Part shown: piece by piece, positions 1 through 7,754 of the stretch
How the letters are laid out: every line of letters starts with the position of its first letter
Position numbering within the stretch: the first letter of the stretch is position 1
Source of the DNA: an uncultured Bacilli bacterium
GTDB taxonomy: Bacteria > Bacillota_I > Bacilli_A > RF39 > UBA660
Length of the DNA stretch: 14,529 nt
Direction: 5' to 3'
Assembly (NCBI GenBank): GCA_905235875.1
Contig: CAJONL010000096.1
Coordinates: 1 to 14,529 of the forward strand
Translations under genes and position numbers: made by a program
Notes under the pieces: model-generated
What the model was told of the DNA's origin: nothing
Seen by the model: only the letters and a program-made list of their open reading frames with translations
Database searches by the model: none

Positions 1-279
1 ACTAGTAGTGCTATTAAAATATTAGAAAATAATGGTGCTATAGGTATATTTCCCGAAGGTACTAGAAATAGAACTAATAAAAAACTATTAGATTTTAAAT
101 ATGGATGTGTATCGATTGCAAAAAAAACTGATTCATATATAATTCCAGTTGGTATAAAAGGTACATATAAATTTAAAAGCCATCCTGTAGTAAAAATAGG
201 CTTGCCATTTAAAGTAACAGATTTAGATCTTAATACTGCAAATAGTATATTATATGAAAAAATAAAAGAGCTAATATAA
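1..279 (+). CDS. plsC: 1-acyl-sn-glycerol-3-phosphate acyltransferase, C-terminal part (PlsC family, 5'-truncated)
   Basis: The reading frame is open from base 1 to the TAA at 277-279, leaving 92 residues. It contains the PlsC/LPLAT block III motif FPEGTRNR (about residues 17-24), which binds the glycerol-phosphate acceptor. A block IV-like stretch, IIPVGIKG, follows about 25 residues later. The family transfers an acyl chain from acyl-ACP or acyl-CoA to the sn-2 position of lysophosphatidic acid at the inner membrane face, giving phosphatidic acid. The catalytic HX4D block I lies upstream of the window, so activity cannot be judged. The spacing from FPEGTR to the C-terminus is normal for short bacterial PlsC proteins. 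A hairpin terminator follows 24 bases after the stop, so this is the last gene of its transcript. Another LPLAT-family acyltransferase remains possible. Confidence 0.88.
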   Translation, partial: TSSAIKILENNGAIGIFPEGTRNRTNKKLLDFKYGCVSIAKKTDSYIIPVGIKGTYKFKSHPVVKIGLPFKVTDLDLNTANSILYEKIKELI

Positions 280-302
280 ATAGTTTTATTATTATTTATC
301 GT

Positions 303-323
303 AAAGAGCACAGCTCTTTTTTT
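303..323 (+). terminator. Intrinsic terminator after plsC
   Basis: Perfect 7-bp hairpin AAAGAGC / GCTCTTT (303-309 and 313-319) with a 3-nt ACA loop, running into a T tract to 323. It separates plsC from the next gene, which has its own promoter. Confidence 0.9.
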
Positions 324-385
324 ATATAATATTAAAAAAATAATTGTACAAGTTTACGTATTAAAAAATGGAAAAAATTATATTG

Positions 386-414
386 TTTCATTTTTATCTT
401 AATTTTGCTATAAT
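386..414 (+). promoter_or_regulatory. Extended -10 sigma-A promoter of the PFOR gene
   Basis: TGCTATAAT (406-414) gives a perfect -10 hexamer at 409-414 with an extended -10 TG. The best-placed -35 (TTTCAT, 386-391, 17-bp spacer) is weak; TTGTTT at 383-388 would need a 20-bp spacer. Transcription is predicted near 421, which places the GGTGA Shine-Dalgarno at the very start of the mRNA. This position also rules out translation starts upstream of about 421. Confidence 0.7.
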
Positions 415-430
415 TATCATGGTGATATTT

Positions 431-3400
431 ATGAAAAAAATTATGGACGGAAACATGGCATGCGCCAGAGTAAGTTATAAATTTAGTGAAGTTTGCTCTA
501 TATATCCAATTACTCCATCTTCAACAATGGCTGAAAACATTGAACTAATGAGTAATCAAGGTGAAAAAAACTTTTATGATAAAGAAGTAAAAGTAGTAGA
601 GATGCAAAGTGAAAAAGGAGCAATCGGTGCTCTTCATGGAATGCTTCTTAATGGAGTTTTTGCAAGCACTTTTACTGCTAGTCAAGGACTTCTTTTAATG
701 ATTCCTAATATGTATAAGATAGCAGGAGAAAATCTTCCGTGTGTAATTAATGTTGCAGCAAGATCTATATCTACTCATGCATTATCAATAATGGGAGATC
801 ATTCAGATATTTATGCTGCTAGAAGTACAGGTTTTGCCTTTCTTTGTTCATCTTCTGTTAGTGATATTGAATATATGACTAGCATTAGTTATTTAAGTAC
901 TATTAAAGGTAAAATACCATTTGTAAACTTTTTTGATGGTTTTAGAACTAGTCATGAATATAATAAAATTGATCTATTAGATTTAGATGAAGTAAAGAAC
1001 TTAATTGATGAAAAAAGCGTCCTAGAATTTAGAAATAATGGACTAGATATAGATAATCCTAGAACCTTCGGCACTAACCAGGGTGATTCATCATTTTTTG
1101 AAAATAGTGAAGTGCGTAATAAATACTACAATAATCTACCAGATATAGTTAACTTTTATATGGAAAAGCTCAATCAAATTACTGGTAAAAATATTAAACC
1201 ATTTAACTATTATGGAGATAAGAATGCTACTAAAGTAATAGTATGTATGGGATCTTGCTCTGAAGTTATTAAAGAATATATTGATAAGAATAGTAATAAA
1301 GATAAAATTGGTTTAATTGAAGTACATTTATTTAGACCCTTTTCTAAAAATTACTTTTTAAAAGCACTTCCTGAAAGTTGTGAGACTATTGCAGTACTTG
1401 ATCGTGGAAAAGATCCTGCAGCGCCTTCAGAACCATTATGTATGGATATAAAAGATATTATTAAGACTTATAATTTAGATATAAATGTAATCGGAGGAAG
1501 GTATGGATTATCATCTAAAGATGTTACTTTAAATGATATTGAGGCTTTATATAATTACATGGGAAAGAGTAGTACTAATGAATTTACTTTAGGTATAAAT
1601 GATGATTTATATAATTTATCTTTAGAAAAAACCAAAACTATTTTTCCTAAAGACTACACAGAAATGCTTATCTATGGATATGGATCTGACGGTATGATTA
1701 CTACATCTAAAGATATATTAACTATAATTGGAGATAATACTGAAAAATATGTACAAGGATATTTTGAGTATGATTCAAGAAAGAGCGGAGGACTTACAAA
1801 AAGTCACATAAGAATAGGGGATAAACCAATAAAAAGTCCTTATTATGTAAATAGTCCTAAAGTAGTAGTATGCTCTAAAGATATGTATTTAAAAAAATAT
1901 AATATGTTAGATAATATTGAAAAAGGTGGTACATTTATACTTAATACCGAAAAAGATGATATATACCTTCCTTTAAATTATATAAATATTATTAAAGAAA
2001 AAGATATTAAAGTATATAAAGTTAATGCTTCAAAAATTGCAAAAGATAATAATATTCCTAATAAAATAAGTATGATTATGGAATATGTAATTCTTTCACT
2101 ATCTAGTTTAATTGATAATAATTCTCTATTTACCTTAATAGAAAAATCTATTCATAAGAATTTTGATAGAAAAGGAGAAATTGTAGTAAATTCTAATATA
2201 AATGCATTAAAAGAAGCTAAAGAAGGAATTAGTTTTGTAGATATTAATTCTATTAAAGAATTAGTTATAGATGATGAAAATAATAGTTTATTTGATAATC
2301 TAAGTAAAGACTTAAAAGATAAAATTAAAGTAAGTGATTTTATAAGTCACGAAAATGGTAGTTTTAAACCTCAAAGTATAGAAAACAAAAATGCAATTTC
2401 TAATGTTTCACCTTCATATGATAAAAGTAAATGTATTATGTGTAATATGTGTTCATTCGTCTGTCCTCACGCAGTAATAAGGCCATATCTTTTAACACTT
2501 GACGAATATATGAATGCACCAGATGAAGTAAAAGAAGATGTTAAAGAAGCTAAAATCAAAGACAATGAACTTATGTTTACAGTTGGAGTTTCAACATATA
2601 ATTGTACTGGATGCTCTTTATGTGCAAGCGTATGTCCTACTGGTGCTATAAGTATGGAAAAAACTAAGGAAAAAGAAAGAATTAAATATGAATATTTGAA
2701 GAATATCAAAGATAAAAAAGTTATGAATAAAAATACAGTAAAAGGTTCACAATTTATTACTCCTAGTTTTAGTTTTCCAGGTGCTTGTATGGGATGCGGA
2801 GAAACTAGTTATTTAAAACTTTTATCACAACTATTTAAAGATAACTTAGTTATAGCTAATGCTACAGGATGTTCATCTATATATGGAGCATCTATACCAA
2901 GTATTCCTTGGCATACCCCTTGGGCAAATTCACTTTTTGAAGATAATGCTGAATTTGGTTATGGAATGCGTGTATCTGAAGACTATATGAAAAATAAAAT
3001 AAAAAGTATAATGGAAGAAAATATAGATGTAGTAAATAATCATAATAAAGAGTTATTTAATCTATACTTAAATGAATATAATTATGAAGCAAGTGAAAAA
3101 GTATATGAAAATTTAGATTATGATAATATTAAAAAGCTTATTCCATATAAAAAATTTATAAAAGAAAAAAGTATTTGGGCAGTAGGAGGAGATGGATGGG
3201 CCTACGATATAGGTTTTGATGGAATAGATCACGTAATAGCAAATAATGATAATATAAATATTTTAGTACTTGATACAGAAGTATATTCAAATACAGGTGG
3301 ACAAAGTTCTAAATCTTCAAGGAAAGGGCAAGTTGCTAAATTTAATACCAAAGGAAAGAAAACTGCTAAAAAGAATTTAGCTAAAATTGCTATGTGTTAT

Positions 3401-3784
3401 CCAAACTGTTACGTCGGAACAGTATCTTTGGGAGCTAATCCAATGCATACTATTAAAACTATTATGGAGGCAGCAAATTATAATGGGCCATCAATAATAA
3501 TATGCTATGCTCCATGTATAGCACATGGCATAAAAACTGGTATGAAAGATAGTATTTCAGAAGAAAAGCTAGCTACAAATTCAGGATACTTCCCATTAAT
3601 GAGATATAATCCGGAAACTAAAAAATTCACTTTAGATAGTGGTGCAGAGTTTGAAAAGCTTGATGATTTATTTAATAGAGAAAATAGATATAGAACAAAT
3701 GAGCAACTATTAAACGAAAATAAAAAAGATATCATAGATAACTATAATAGTCTAAAAGATTTAAGTGAAAAGGATACTATTTAA
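431..3784 (+). CDS. nifJ: Pyruvate:ferredoxin (flavodoxin) oxidoreductase, single-chain PFOR
   Basis: 1117-aa homodimer-type PFOR that oxidatively decarboxylates pyruvate with CoA to acetyl-CoA, passing electrons to ferredoxin or flavodoxin in the anaerobic cytoplasm. Domains in order: substrate/TPP domain with YPITPSS (about 25-31) and VVEMQSEKGA, then FFDGFRTSHE; a CoA-binding stretch RKSGGLTKSHIRIG (about 450); an 8Fe ferredoxin domain with CIMCNMCSFVCP (Cys668, 671, 674, 678) and CTGCSLCASVCP (Cys725, 728, 731, 735); and a TPP/proximal-cluster domain with CMGC (Cys786, 789), Cys814, GGDGWAYDIG (from 919), VYSNTGGQ (951-958) and Cys1029. All cluster ligands are present. Start ATG 431 has GGTGA at 421-425 and gives the family N-terminus MKKIMDGN; the ATGs at 368 and 419 precede or abut the promoter. 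The segment at about 480-660 is more divergent than the rest. The gene is monocistronic and no ferredoxin gene is adjacent. Confidence 0.97.
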   Translation: MKKIMDGNMACARVSYKFSEVCSIYPITPSSTMAENIELMSNQGEKNFYDKEVKVVEMQSEKGAIGALHGMLLNGVFASTFTASQGLLLMIPNMYKIAGENLPCVINVAARSISTHALSIMGDHSDIYAARSTGFAFLCSSSVSDIEYMTSISYLSTIKGKIPFVNFFDGFRTSHEYNKIDLLDLDEVKNLIDEKSVLEFRNNGLDIDNPRTFGTNQGDSSFFENSEVRNKYYNNLPDIVNFYMEKLNQITGKNIKPFNYYGDKNATKVIVCMGSCSEVIKEYIDKNSNKDKIGLIEVHLFRPFSKNYFLKALPESCETIAVLDRGKDPAAPSEPLCMDIKDIIKTYNLDINVIGGRYGLSSKDVTLNDIEALYNYMGKSSTNEFTLGINDDLYNLSLEKTKTIFPKDYTEMLIYGYGSDGMITTSKDILTIIGDNTEKYVQGYFEYDSRKSGGLTKSHIRIGDKPIKSPYYVNSPKVVVCSKDMYLKKYNMLDNIEKGGTFILNTEKDDIYLPLNYINIIKEKDIKVYKVNASKIAKDNNIPNKISMIMEYVILSLSSLIDNNSLFTLIEKSIHKNFDRKGEIVVNSNINALKEAKEGISFVDINSIKELVIDDENNSLFDNLSKDLKDKIKVSDFISHENGSFKPQSIENKNAISNVSPSYDKSKCIMCNMCSFVCPHAVIRPYLLTLDEYMNAPDEVKEDVKEAKIKDNELMFTVGVSTYNCTGCSLCASVCPTGAISMEKTKEKERIKYEYLKNIKDKKVMNKNTVKGSQFITPSFSFPGACMGCGETSYLKLLSQLFKDNLVIANATGCSSIYGASIPSIPWHTPWANSLFEDNAEFGYGMRVSEDYMKNKIKSIMEENIDVVNNHNKELFNLYLNEYNYEASEKVYENLDYDNIKKLIPYKKFIKEKSIWAVGGDGWAYDIGFDGIDHVIANNDNINILVLDTEVYSNTGGQSSKSSRKGQVAKFNTKGKKTAKKNLAKIAMCYPNCYVGTVSLGANPMHTIKTIMEAANYNGPSIIICYAPCIAHGIKTGMKDSISEEKLATNSGYFPLMRYNPETKKFTLDSGAEFEKLDDLFNRENRYRTNEQLLNENKKDIIDNYNSLKDLSEKDTI

Positions 3785-3799
3785 ATGTATCTTTTTTTT
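3768..3799 (+). terminator. Intrinsic terminator overlapping the PFOR stop codon
   Basis: AAAAGGATAC (3768-3777) pairs with GTATCTTTTT (3787-3796), with one G-T wobble, followed by T's to 3799. The TAA stop (3782-3784) lies in the 9-nt loop, so the terminator is partly built from the last codons. Confidence 0.85.
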
Positions 3800-3808
3800 G
3801 TTTATTTT

Positions 3809-3837
3809 TTGACAATTATATATATATTTGTTATATT
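3809..3837 (+). promoter_or_regulatory. Sigma-A promoter of the 286-aa gene
   Basis: Perfect -35 TTGACA (3809-3814), 17-bp spacer, -10 TATATT (3832-3837) with an extended TG (TGT just before it). The predicted start near 3844 adjoins the Shine-Dalgarno GGTGAG (3845-3850), giving a leader of about 11 nt. Confidence 0.82.
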
Positions 3838-3854
3838 TTTCATTGGTGAGACAA

Positions 3855-4715
3855 ATGAATAACTTTTTTTGCAACTGGGAAAGAAATAAAATTTTTAATA
3901 ATTATACTCATAATATTTATGAATCAATTGATTTATTAAAAGAGTATTTAAAAGCATATCCAAATGACTTTATAAGTTATTTAAACTTATTTAAATACTA
4001 TATAACTATTAAAGATAAAGAGAATGCAGAAGAAGTATTAAGTATTATTGAAGAAAATACATACTTATATAATGACTTTTTGAGTCATTCAAGTTTAAAA
4101 GTTGGAAATATGGGAATTAGTTCCTTTTTGAATCAAAAATTAAGGTATTTAATATTAAATAACAATTACGAAGAAGCGTATAAATTATGTAAAGAAAATA
4201 AATATAAGATTTATGAATGCGATAATTCTGTATTTTTAGCACTTTTCTTTTTAGAAAATAAATTAGGTATTCCTAGTAAGTTTAAAACTAATGATGGCTA
4301 TACTAGGACCCAAATAATTGATTATTCTAAGGAAAGATTTATAAATCATGCCAATGACCATTATGATACTTCTAATGGTACAAATTATTTTGTTTTTGAT
4401 TTTCCTTTAGAAAAAATAATTGATAGAATACAGGATACTGTACCTAATAATAAAAGTATTTATACTGATTTAATAAGTGAAAAAACATTTTATAAATATG
4501 ATTTTTGTGGGATGAATAGTAATAAAACTATAGATTATTTTACATTAGTATCCTTATTTGGTACTAATAAACTAATTACTATGTATCCAGTTGAATATGG
4601 TAAAAATTACGATTATATAGATATTAATTACTTAAAGAATAGTATAAATGATAAACCTAAAGTTAAAAAAAGAACACAAATAGATAAATTTAATCAGAAG
4701 TATAGTATAAAGTAG
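3855..4715 (+). CDS. Hypothetical protein, TPR-like N-terminal half, unknown C-terminal half
   Basis: 286-aa protein that I do not recognise. The N-terminal ~130 residues are helical and pair-spaced like tetratricopeptide repeats, for example ESIDLLKEYLKAYPNDFISY (about 19-38), DKENAEEVLSII, and later NNYEEAYKLCKENKYK. A protein-binding role is plausible. The C-terminal ~110 residues are rich in aromatic residues (NYFVFDFPLEKIIDRIQD, TFYKYDFCG) and end in a Lys-rich tail. No signal peptide or membrane segment is visible, so it is probably cytosolic. Start ATG 3855 has GGTGAG 4 bases upstream; the in-frame ATG at 3828 falls inside the promoter and is rejected. It sits between terminator-bounded genes with its own promoter, so context gives no functional clue. 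No hairpin terminator was seen after it. Confidence 0.8.
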   Translation: MNNFFCNWERNKIFNNYTHNIYESIDLLKEYLKAYPNDFISYLNLFKYYITIKDKENAEEVLSIIEENTYLYNDFLSHSSLKVGNMGISSFLNQKLRYLILNNNYEEAYKLCKENKYKIYECDNSVFLALFFLENKLGIPSKFKTNDGYTRTQIIDYSKERFINHANDHYDTSNGTNYFVFDFPLEKIIDRIQDTVPNNKSIYTDLISEKTFYKYDFCGMNSNKTIDYFTLVSLFGTNKLITMYPVEYGKNYDYIDINYLKNSINDKPKVKKRTQIDKFNQKYSIK

Positions 4716-4724
4716 TATATTTGT

Positions 4725-4754
4725 TTGACTATATATTTATATTTATGATATAAT
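4725..4754 (+). promoter_or_regulatory. Sigma-A promoter of the 188-aa gene
   Basis: -35 TTGACT (4725-4730), 18-bp spacer, perfect -10 TATAAT (4749-4754) preceded by TGA (extended -10). The predicted start is near 4761, about 23 nt before the ATG. Confidence 0.82.
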
Positions 4755-4783
4755 TAAAAGCAGAACGAAGTGGAGGTTTGGCT

Positions 4784-5350
4784 ATGAAAATAGTTTCAAA
4801 GTTTATAATAAATCGTGAAGATACTGAATTTTTATATGTTGAAAAATTTAGAACACATAAAAAAAGTGATGATATGAAATATGTAGTATACTCTTCACAT
4901 CATAATATACATTCTTATAGCGATCATATTTTTCATAGTGTCCATTCACTTGATGAAAAAATGAGTATTGAAAATTTTACAAAAAAAGCTGCTGATGGTT
5001 TAGTAACAGAACTATATGATAAGAAAAAACAAGCTGGTTATAATATGCTTACTGAAATTTATGATAAAGTATCAAATGATAAGGATAAACACAACCCTAA
5101 TCTAAAGGGTGTAAAAGATAACCTTTTAAAAGGACTTAAAATATATAATGAGTTCTTATTAGAACAAGATAATATTAGTATTCCTTATGAAGATAATTAT
5201 CTATTACTTGAAAATGATAAAACACTTGCAAATGAAAGACTTAAAGTAAAAAATATTTCTAACCTAGCACATTATGTTGATAGTAAATATAGAAATAATA
5301 TAGATAATATACCAGTTAAAGAATTAGTTAGAATAAAAAAATCAGCATGA
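4784..5350 (+). CDS. Hypothetical protein with histidine-rich segment
   Basis: 188-aa protein that I do not recognise. It is soluble, with no signal peptide or membrane helix. A striking His-rich stretch at residues 39-54 carries six His (39, 40, 43, 48, 51, 54) interleaved with Ser, Tyr and Asp, a composition that could bind metal, though no known metal motif is matched. The middle (about 60-130) is charged and probably helical (SIENFTKKAADGLVTELYDKK); the C-terminus is Lys/Asn-rich. Start ATG 4784 has GGAGG (4772-4776) 7 bases upstream and is preferred over the in-frame TTG at 4778. It has its own strong promoter, and a terminator overlaps its TGA stop, so it is a single-gene unit. Function is unknown. 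Confidence 0.8.
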   Translation: MKIVSKFIINREDTEFLYVEKFRTHKKSDDMKYVVYSSHHNIHSYSDHIFHSVHSLDEKMSIENFTKKAADGLVTELYDKKKQAGYNMLTEIYDKVSNDKDKHNPNLKGVKDNLLKGLKIYNEFLLEQDNISIPYEDNYLLLENDKTLANERLKVKNISNLAHYVDSKYRNNIDNIPVKELVRIKKSA

Positions 5351-5368
5351 TAAAATCATGCTTTTATT
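5344..5368 (+). terminator. Hairpin terminator overlapping the stop of the 188-aa gene
   Basis: Perfect 7-bp stem AGCATGA (5344-5350) / TCATGCT (5356-5362) with a TAAAA loop, followed by the interrupted T run TTTATT. The TGA stop is the last three bases of the 5' arm. The T tract is short, so some readthrough into hisS is likely; no strong promoter fits between this hairpin and hisS. Confidence 0.7.
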
Positions 5369-5392
5369 GTTAAATAATAGGAAGGTGAAAAA

Positions 5393-6703
5393 ATGAATAA
5401 TAAAATTAATCCAAAAATTATGCCTGGATTTATGGAACTTTTACCAGGTGATCAAATTTTATTTAATGATATTAAAGAAAAAATTAAAAAAAGTTATGAA
5501 AAGTATGGTTATTTACCTTTAGATACACCAGTACTTGAATATTCAGAAATTTTACTTGCTAAAGCAGGTGGAGAAACTGAAAAACAAATATATAGATTTT
5601 CTAAAGGAGATACAGATATTTCAATGAGATTTGATTTAACTGTGCCTTTAGCAAGATATGTATCGCAGTATAAAAATGATTTAGCATTTCCATTTAAAAG
5701 ATACCAAATTGGAAAAGTATATCGTGGTGAAAGACCTCAACGAGGTAGATTTAGAGAGTTTTATCAATGTGATATTGACGTAATAGGAGAAAACTTAAGT
5801 TCATATTATGATGCTGAAATACCAGCATGTATTTATGAAACATTTAAATCATTAGATTTTGGTAAATTTACAATTAGAATTAATAATAGAAAAGTTTTAA
5901 ATGGTTTCTTTTCTTCACTTGAAATAGAAGATAATTCAGAAGTACTTCGTATAATTGATAAATTAGAAAAAATAGGCATAGAAGAAGTAAAATTATTGCT
6001 AAAAGAAATAAATATTAGTGATAATAAAATTAATAAAATTCTAGAGTTTATTAAAATATCTGGTACAAATGAAGAAATAATCAAATCATTAAGAAATCTA
6101 AATATAGAAAACGATGAATTTACAGATGGAGTAAATGAACTTGAAAATGTAATAAATAATATTAAATCATTCGGAGTAGAAGAAAACTACTTTATAATTG
6201 ATTTAACAATAGCTCGTGGTTTAAACTACTATACAGGAACAGTATATGAAACAATTTTAGATGATTATCCAAAACTTGGAAGTGTATGTTCTGGAGGAAG
6301 ATATGATGATTTAACTAAATATTATTCTGATCAAAACTTACAAGGAGTAGGTATTTCCATAGGACTTACAAGATTATTTTTCCAATTAAAAGATGCTGGA
6401 ATAATTGAATCTAAAAATAATAGTTTACTTAAAGTACTTATAATACCATTTAGTAATACTAATATGAATTATGCTATAAATGTATCAGACAAATTAAGAA
6501 AAAAAGACATTATATGTGACGTATACTATGAAGAAAAAGGATTAAAACCAAAGCTAAAATATGCGAATAGATTAAAAGTGCCATATATTATATTAATTGG
6601 TGAAGATGAAGAAAAAGAAAACATGGTAACAATTAAAAATATGGAAACAGGAGAGCAAGAAAAAATAGGATTAGATGAAATTAATAACTACATAAAGAAC
6701 TAG
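5393..6703 (+). CDS. hisS: Histidine-tRNA ligase, eukaryote/archaea-like subtype
   Basis: 436-aa class II synthetase that charges tRNA-His with histidine in the cytoplasm. Visible motifs: motif 1 region LDTPVLEYSEI (about 43-53); DLTVP (81-85); motif 2 with catalytic Arg111 in VYRGERPQRGRFREFYQCD (109-127); the histidine-binding motif ARGLNYYTG (274-282); GGRYDDL (301-307); motif 3 GVGISIGLTRL; and a C-terminal anticodon-binding domain from about 340 (KVLIIPFS). The MRFDLTVPLARY and REFYQCDIDVIG wording matches eukaryote/archaea-type HisRS better than the classic bacterial LRPEGT and RQFHQ form. Start ATG 5393 has an excellent GAAGGTGA Shine-Dalgarno (5381-5388). Its usual partner aspS is absent from the window. 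Expression may depend on readthrough from the upstream gene or a weak TTAAAT-type -10 near 5370. HisZ, the catalytically inactive paralog, is unlikely because the catalytic residues are kept. Confidence 0.95.
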   Translation: MNNKINPKIMPGFMELLPGDQILFNDIKEKIKKSYEKYGYLPLDTPVLEYSEILLAKAGGETEKQIYRFSKGDTDISMRFDLTVPLARYVSQYKNDLAFPFKRYQIGKVYRGERPQRGRFREFYQCDIDVIGENLSSYYDAEIPACIYETFKSLDFGKFTIRINNRKVLNGFFSSLEIEDNSEVLRIIDKLEKIGIEEVKLLLKEINISDNKINKILEFIKISGTNEEIIKSLRNLNIENDEFTDGVNELENVINNIKSFGVEENYFIIDLTIARGLNYYTGTVYETILDDYPKLGSVCSGGRYDDLTKYYSDQNLQGVGISIGLTRLFFQLKDAGIIESKNNSLLKVLIIPFSNTNMNYAINVSDKLRKKDIICDVYYEEKGLKPKLKYANRLKVPYIILIGEDEEKENMVTIKNMETGEQEKIGLDEINNYIKN

Positions 6704-6718
6704 CAATAGTTCTTTTTT
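6694..6718 (+). terminator. Intrinsic terminator overlapping the hisS stop codon
   Basis: Perfect 9-bp stem AAAGAACTA (6694-6702) / TAGTTCTTT (6707-6715) closed by a stable GNRA tetraloop (GCAA), with a T tract to 6718. The stop TAG (6701-6703) lies at the top of the stem. Confidence 0.92.
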
Positions 6719-6742
6719 ACTTTACATATAGTTTGTAAAAAT

Positions 6743-6771
6743 TTGACATTTTAGTATTATTTTGGTATAAT
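6743..6771 (+). promoter_or_regulatory. Near-perfect sigma-A promoter of the sigma-factor gene
   Basis: TTGACA (6743-6748), exactly 17-bp spacer, TATAAT (6766-6771), with an extended TG (TGG just before the -10). Both hexamers match consensus. The predicted start near 6778 gives a leader of about 19 nt. This is the strongest-looking promoter in the window. Confidence 0.9.
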
Positions 6772-6796
6772 CTAGATGCTTTACAGGAGGGTTATA

Positions 6797-7684
6797 ATGA
6801 ATAAAAATAATAGAAAATCCTTATCTGAATATGATACAGGATATGACACAGGGATAAGATATTATAAAAAACTTAATGATGCCGAATCTTATGATTTAAT
6901 AGTAAAACTTAGAAATGGAGATAGTAGTGTTAGAGATGAATTAATTGTTGGGAACTTAGCGTTAGTATTTAATGTTGCTAAAGTACATAAAAATAGGGGT
7001 GTTGAATTAAGTGATTTAATTTCTATTGGTACTATTGGGTTAATTAATGCTATTGATAATTATAATATAAATAAAAAGACTAGTTTTGCTAGTTACGCAT
7101 ATCATACAATTAATAATACCGTTATAAATGGACTATATGAAGAATCTAGGCTTATAAAAATACCTCACTATCAGATAGCTAAATACATGTCTTTTAATAA
7201 AGAAGAACGCGATAATTTAAGTCCTGAAAGACTAGCAAGTATTTTTAAAATGGATAAAAAGTTAGGTGATTATTTATATTATTTAGTACAAGATCCTATT
7301 AACTTTGGCGTAAATATAAATAGTTTAGATAGTAATGAAAAAGCAATAGATTTAATTAGTGATACAAGTGCTAATAGTGCTGAGGATGAATATATAGATC
7401 AAAATAAAGCAGAAGAATTATATCGTGCCATAGAAGAAGCAAATTTATCTGATATGGAAAAAGAAATATTATCTTTAAGATTTGGTTCATCTGAAAAAAA
7501 TCCTATTTCTTTTGAAGAAATGGGAAAAAGATACAATATATCTCGTGAATATGTAAGAGTTATACTTATTAAATCATTAGAGAAAATATCTAGGTCTAAA
7601 ATAATTGACACTTTTGCAGAAACTAAAGAAGAAAAGGAAAACTTAGCTAAAGTAAGGACCAAAAAATATATAAATAAAAAGTAA
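6797..7684 (+). CDS. RNA polymerase sigma factor, sigma-70 family (alternative, divergent)
   Basis: 295-aa sigma factor directing RNA polymerase to a promoter subset. Region 2 spans about 53-125: NLALVFNVAKVHKNRG, LSDLISIGTIGLINAIDNYN (core binding and -10 helix), then TSFASYAYHTINNTVINGLY, where housekeeping sigmas have the WWIRQAI-type melting segment. Region 3-like sequence follows, then region 4 (about 205-265) with LSDMEKEILSLRFG and the helix-turn-helix SFEEMGKRYNISREYVRVI. The Trp pair of region 2.3 is missing, and IKIP replaces the usual IRIP/IRVP. Size is between sporulation sigmas (about 240-260 aa) and RpoD, and no region 1.1 is seen. The tail is Lys-rich. Start ATG 6797 has AGGAGG at 6785-6790; the ATG at 6776 lies upstream of the Shine-Dalgarno. 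No anti-sigma gene adjoins. It could be a sporulation, stress or general alternative sigma; I cannot assign which. Confidence 0.88.
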   Translation: MNKNNRKSLSEYDTGYDTGIRYYKKLNDAESYDLIVKLRNGDSSVRDELIVGNLALVFNVAKVHKNRGVELSDLISIGTIGLINAIDNYNINKKTSFASYAYHTINNTVINGLYEESRLIKIPHYQIAKYMSFNKEERDNLSPERLASIFKMDKKLGDYLYYLVQDPINFGVNINSLDSNEKAIDLISDTSANSAEDEYIDQNKAEELYRAIEEANLSDMEKEILSLRFGSSEKNPISFEEMGKRYNISREYVRVILIKSLEKISRSKIIDTFAETKEEKENLAKVRTKKYINKK

Positions 7685-7719
7685 TAAACGTAAAATTATT
7701 GTAAAATAATTAAAAAACA

Positions 7720-7753
7720 TTGCAATTATATTTATTAGTTGCTAGAATATAAT
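7720..7753 (+). promoter_or_regulatory. Candidate promoter of the intergenic RNA
   Basis: A perfect TATAAT (7748-7753) is seen immediately before the structured segment, with predicted start near 7759-7761. The -35 is poor: TTGCAA (7720-7725) is 22 bp away and nothing good sits at 17 bp. Only the -10 is convincing. Confidence 0.45.
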
Positions 7754-7754
7754 T

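Noticed and set aside
368..430. A 21-residue hydrophobic N-terminal extension of PFOR starting at ATG 368, resembling a signal peptide
   Set aside because: The extended -10 promoter (406-414) lies inside it, and ATG 431 has a Shine-Dalgarno and gives the family's normal N-terminus. PFOR is cytoplasmic.
7694..7711. Hairpin AATTATT-GTAA-AATAATT after the sigma gene as a terminator
   Set aside because: The stem is only A-T pairs and no T tract follows on the + strand; easily expected by chance in such AT-rich DNA.
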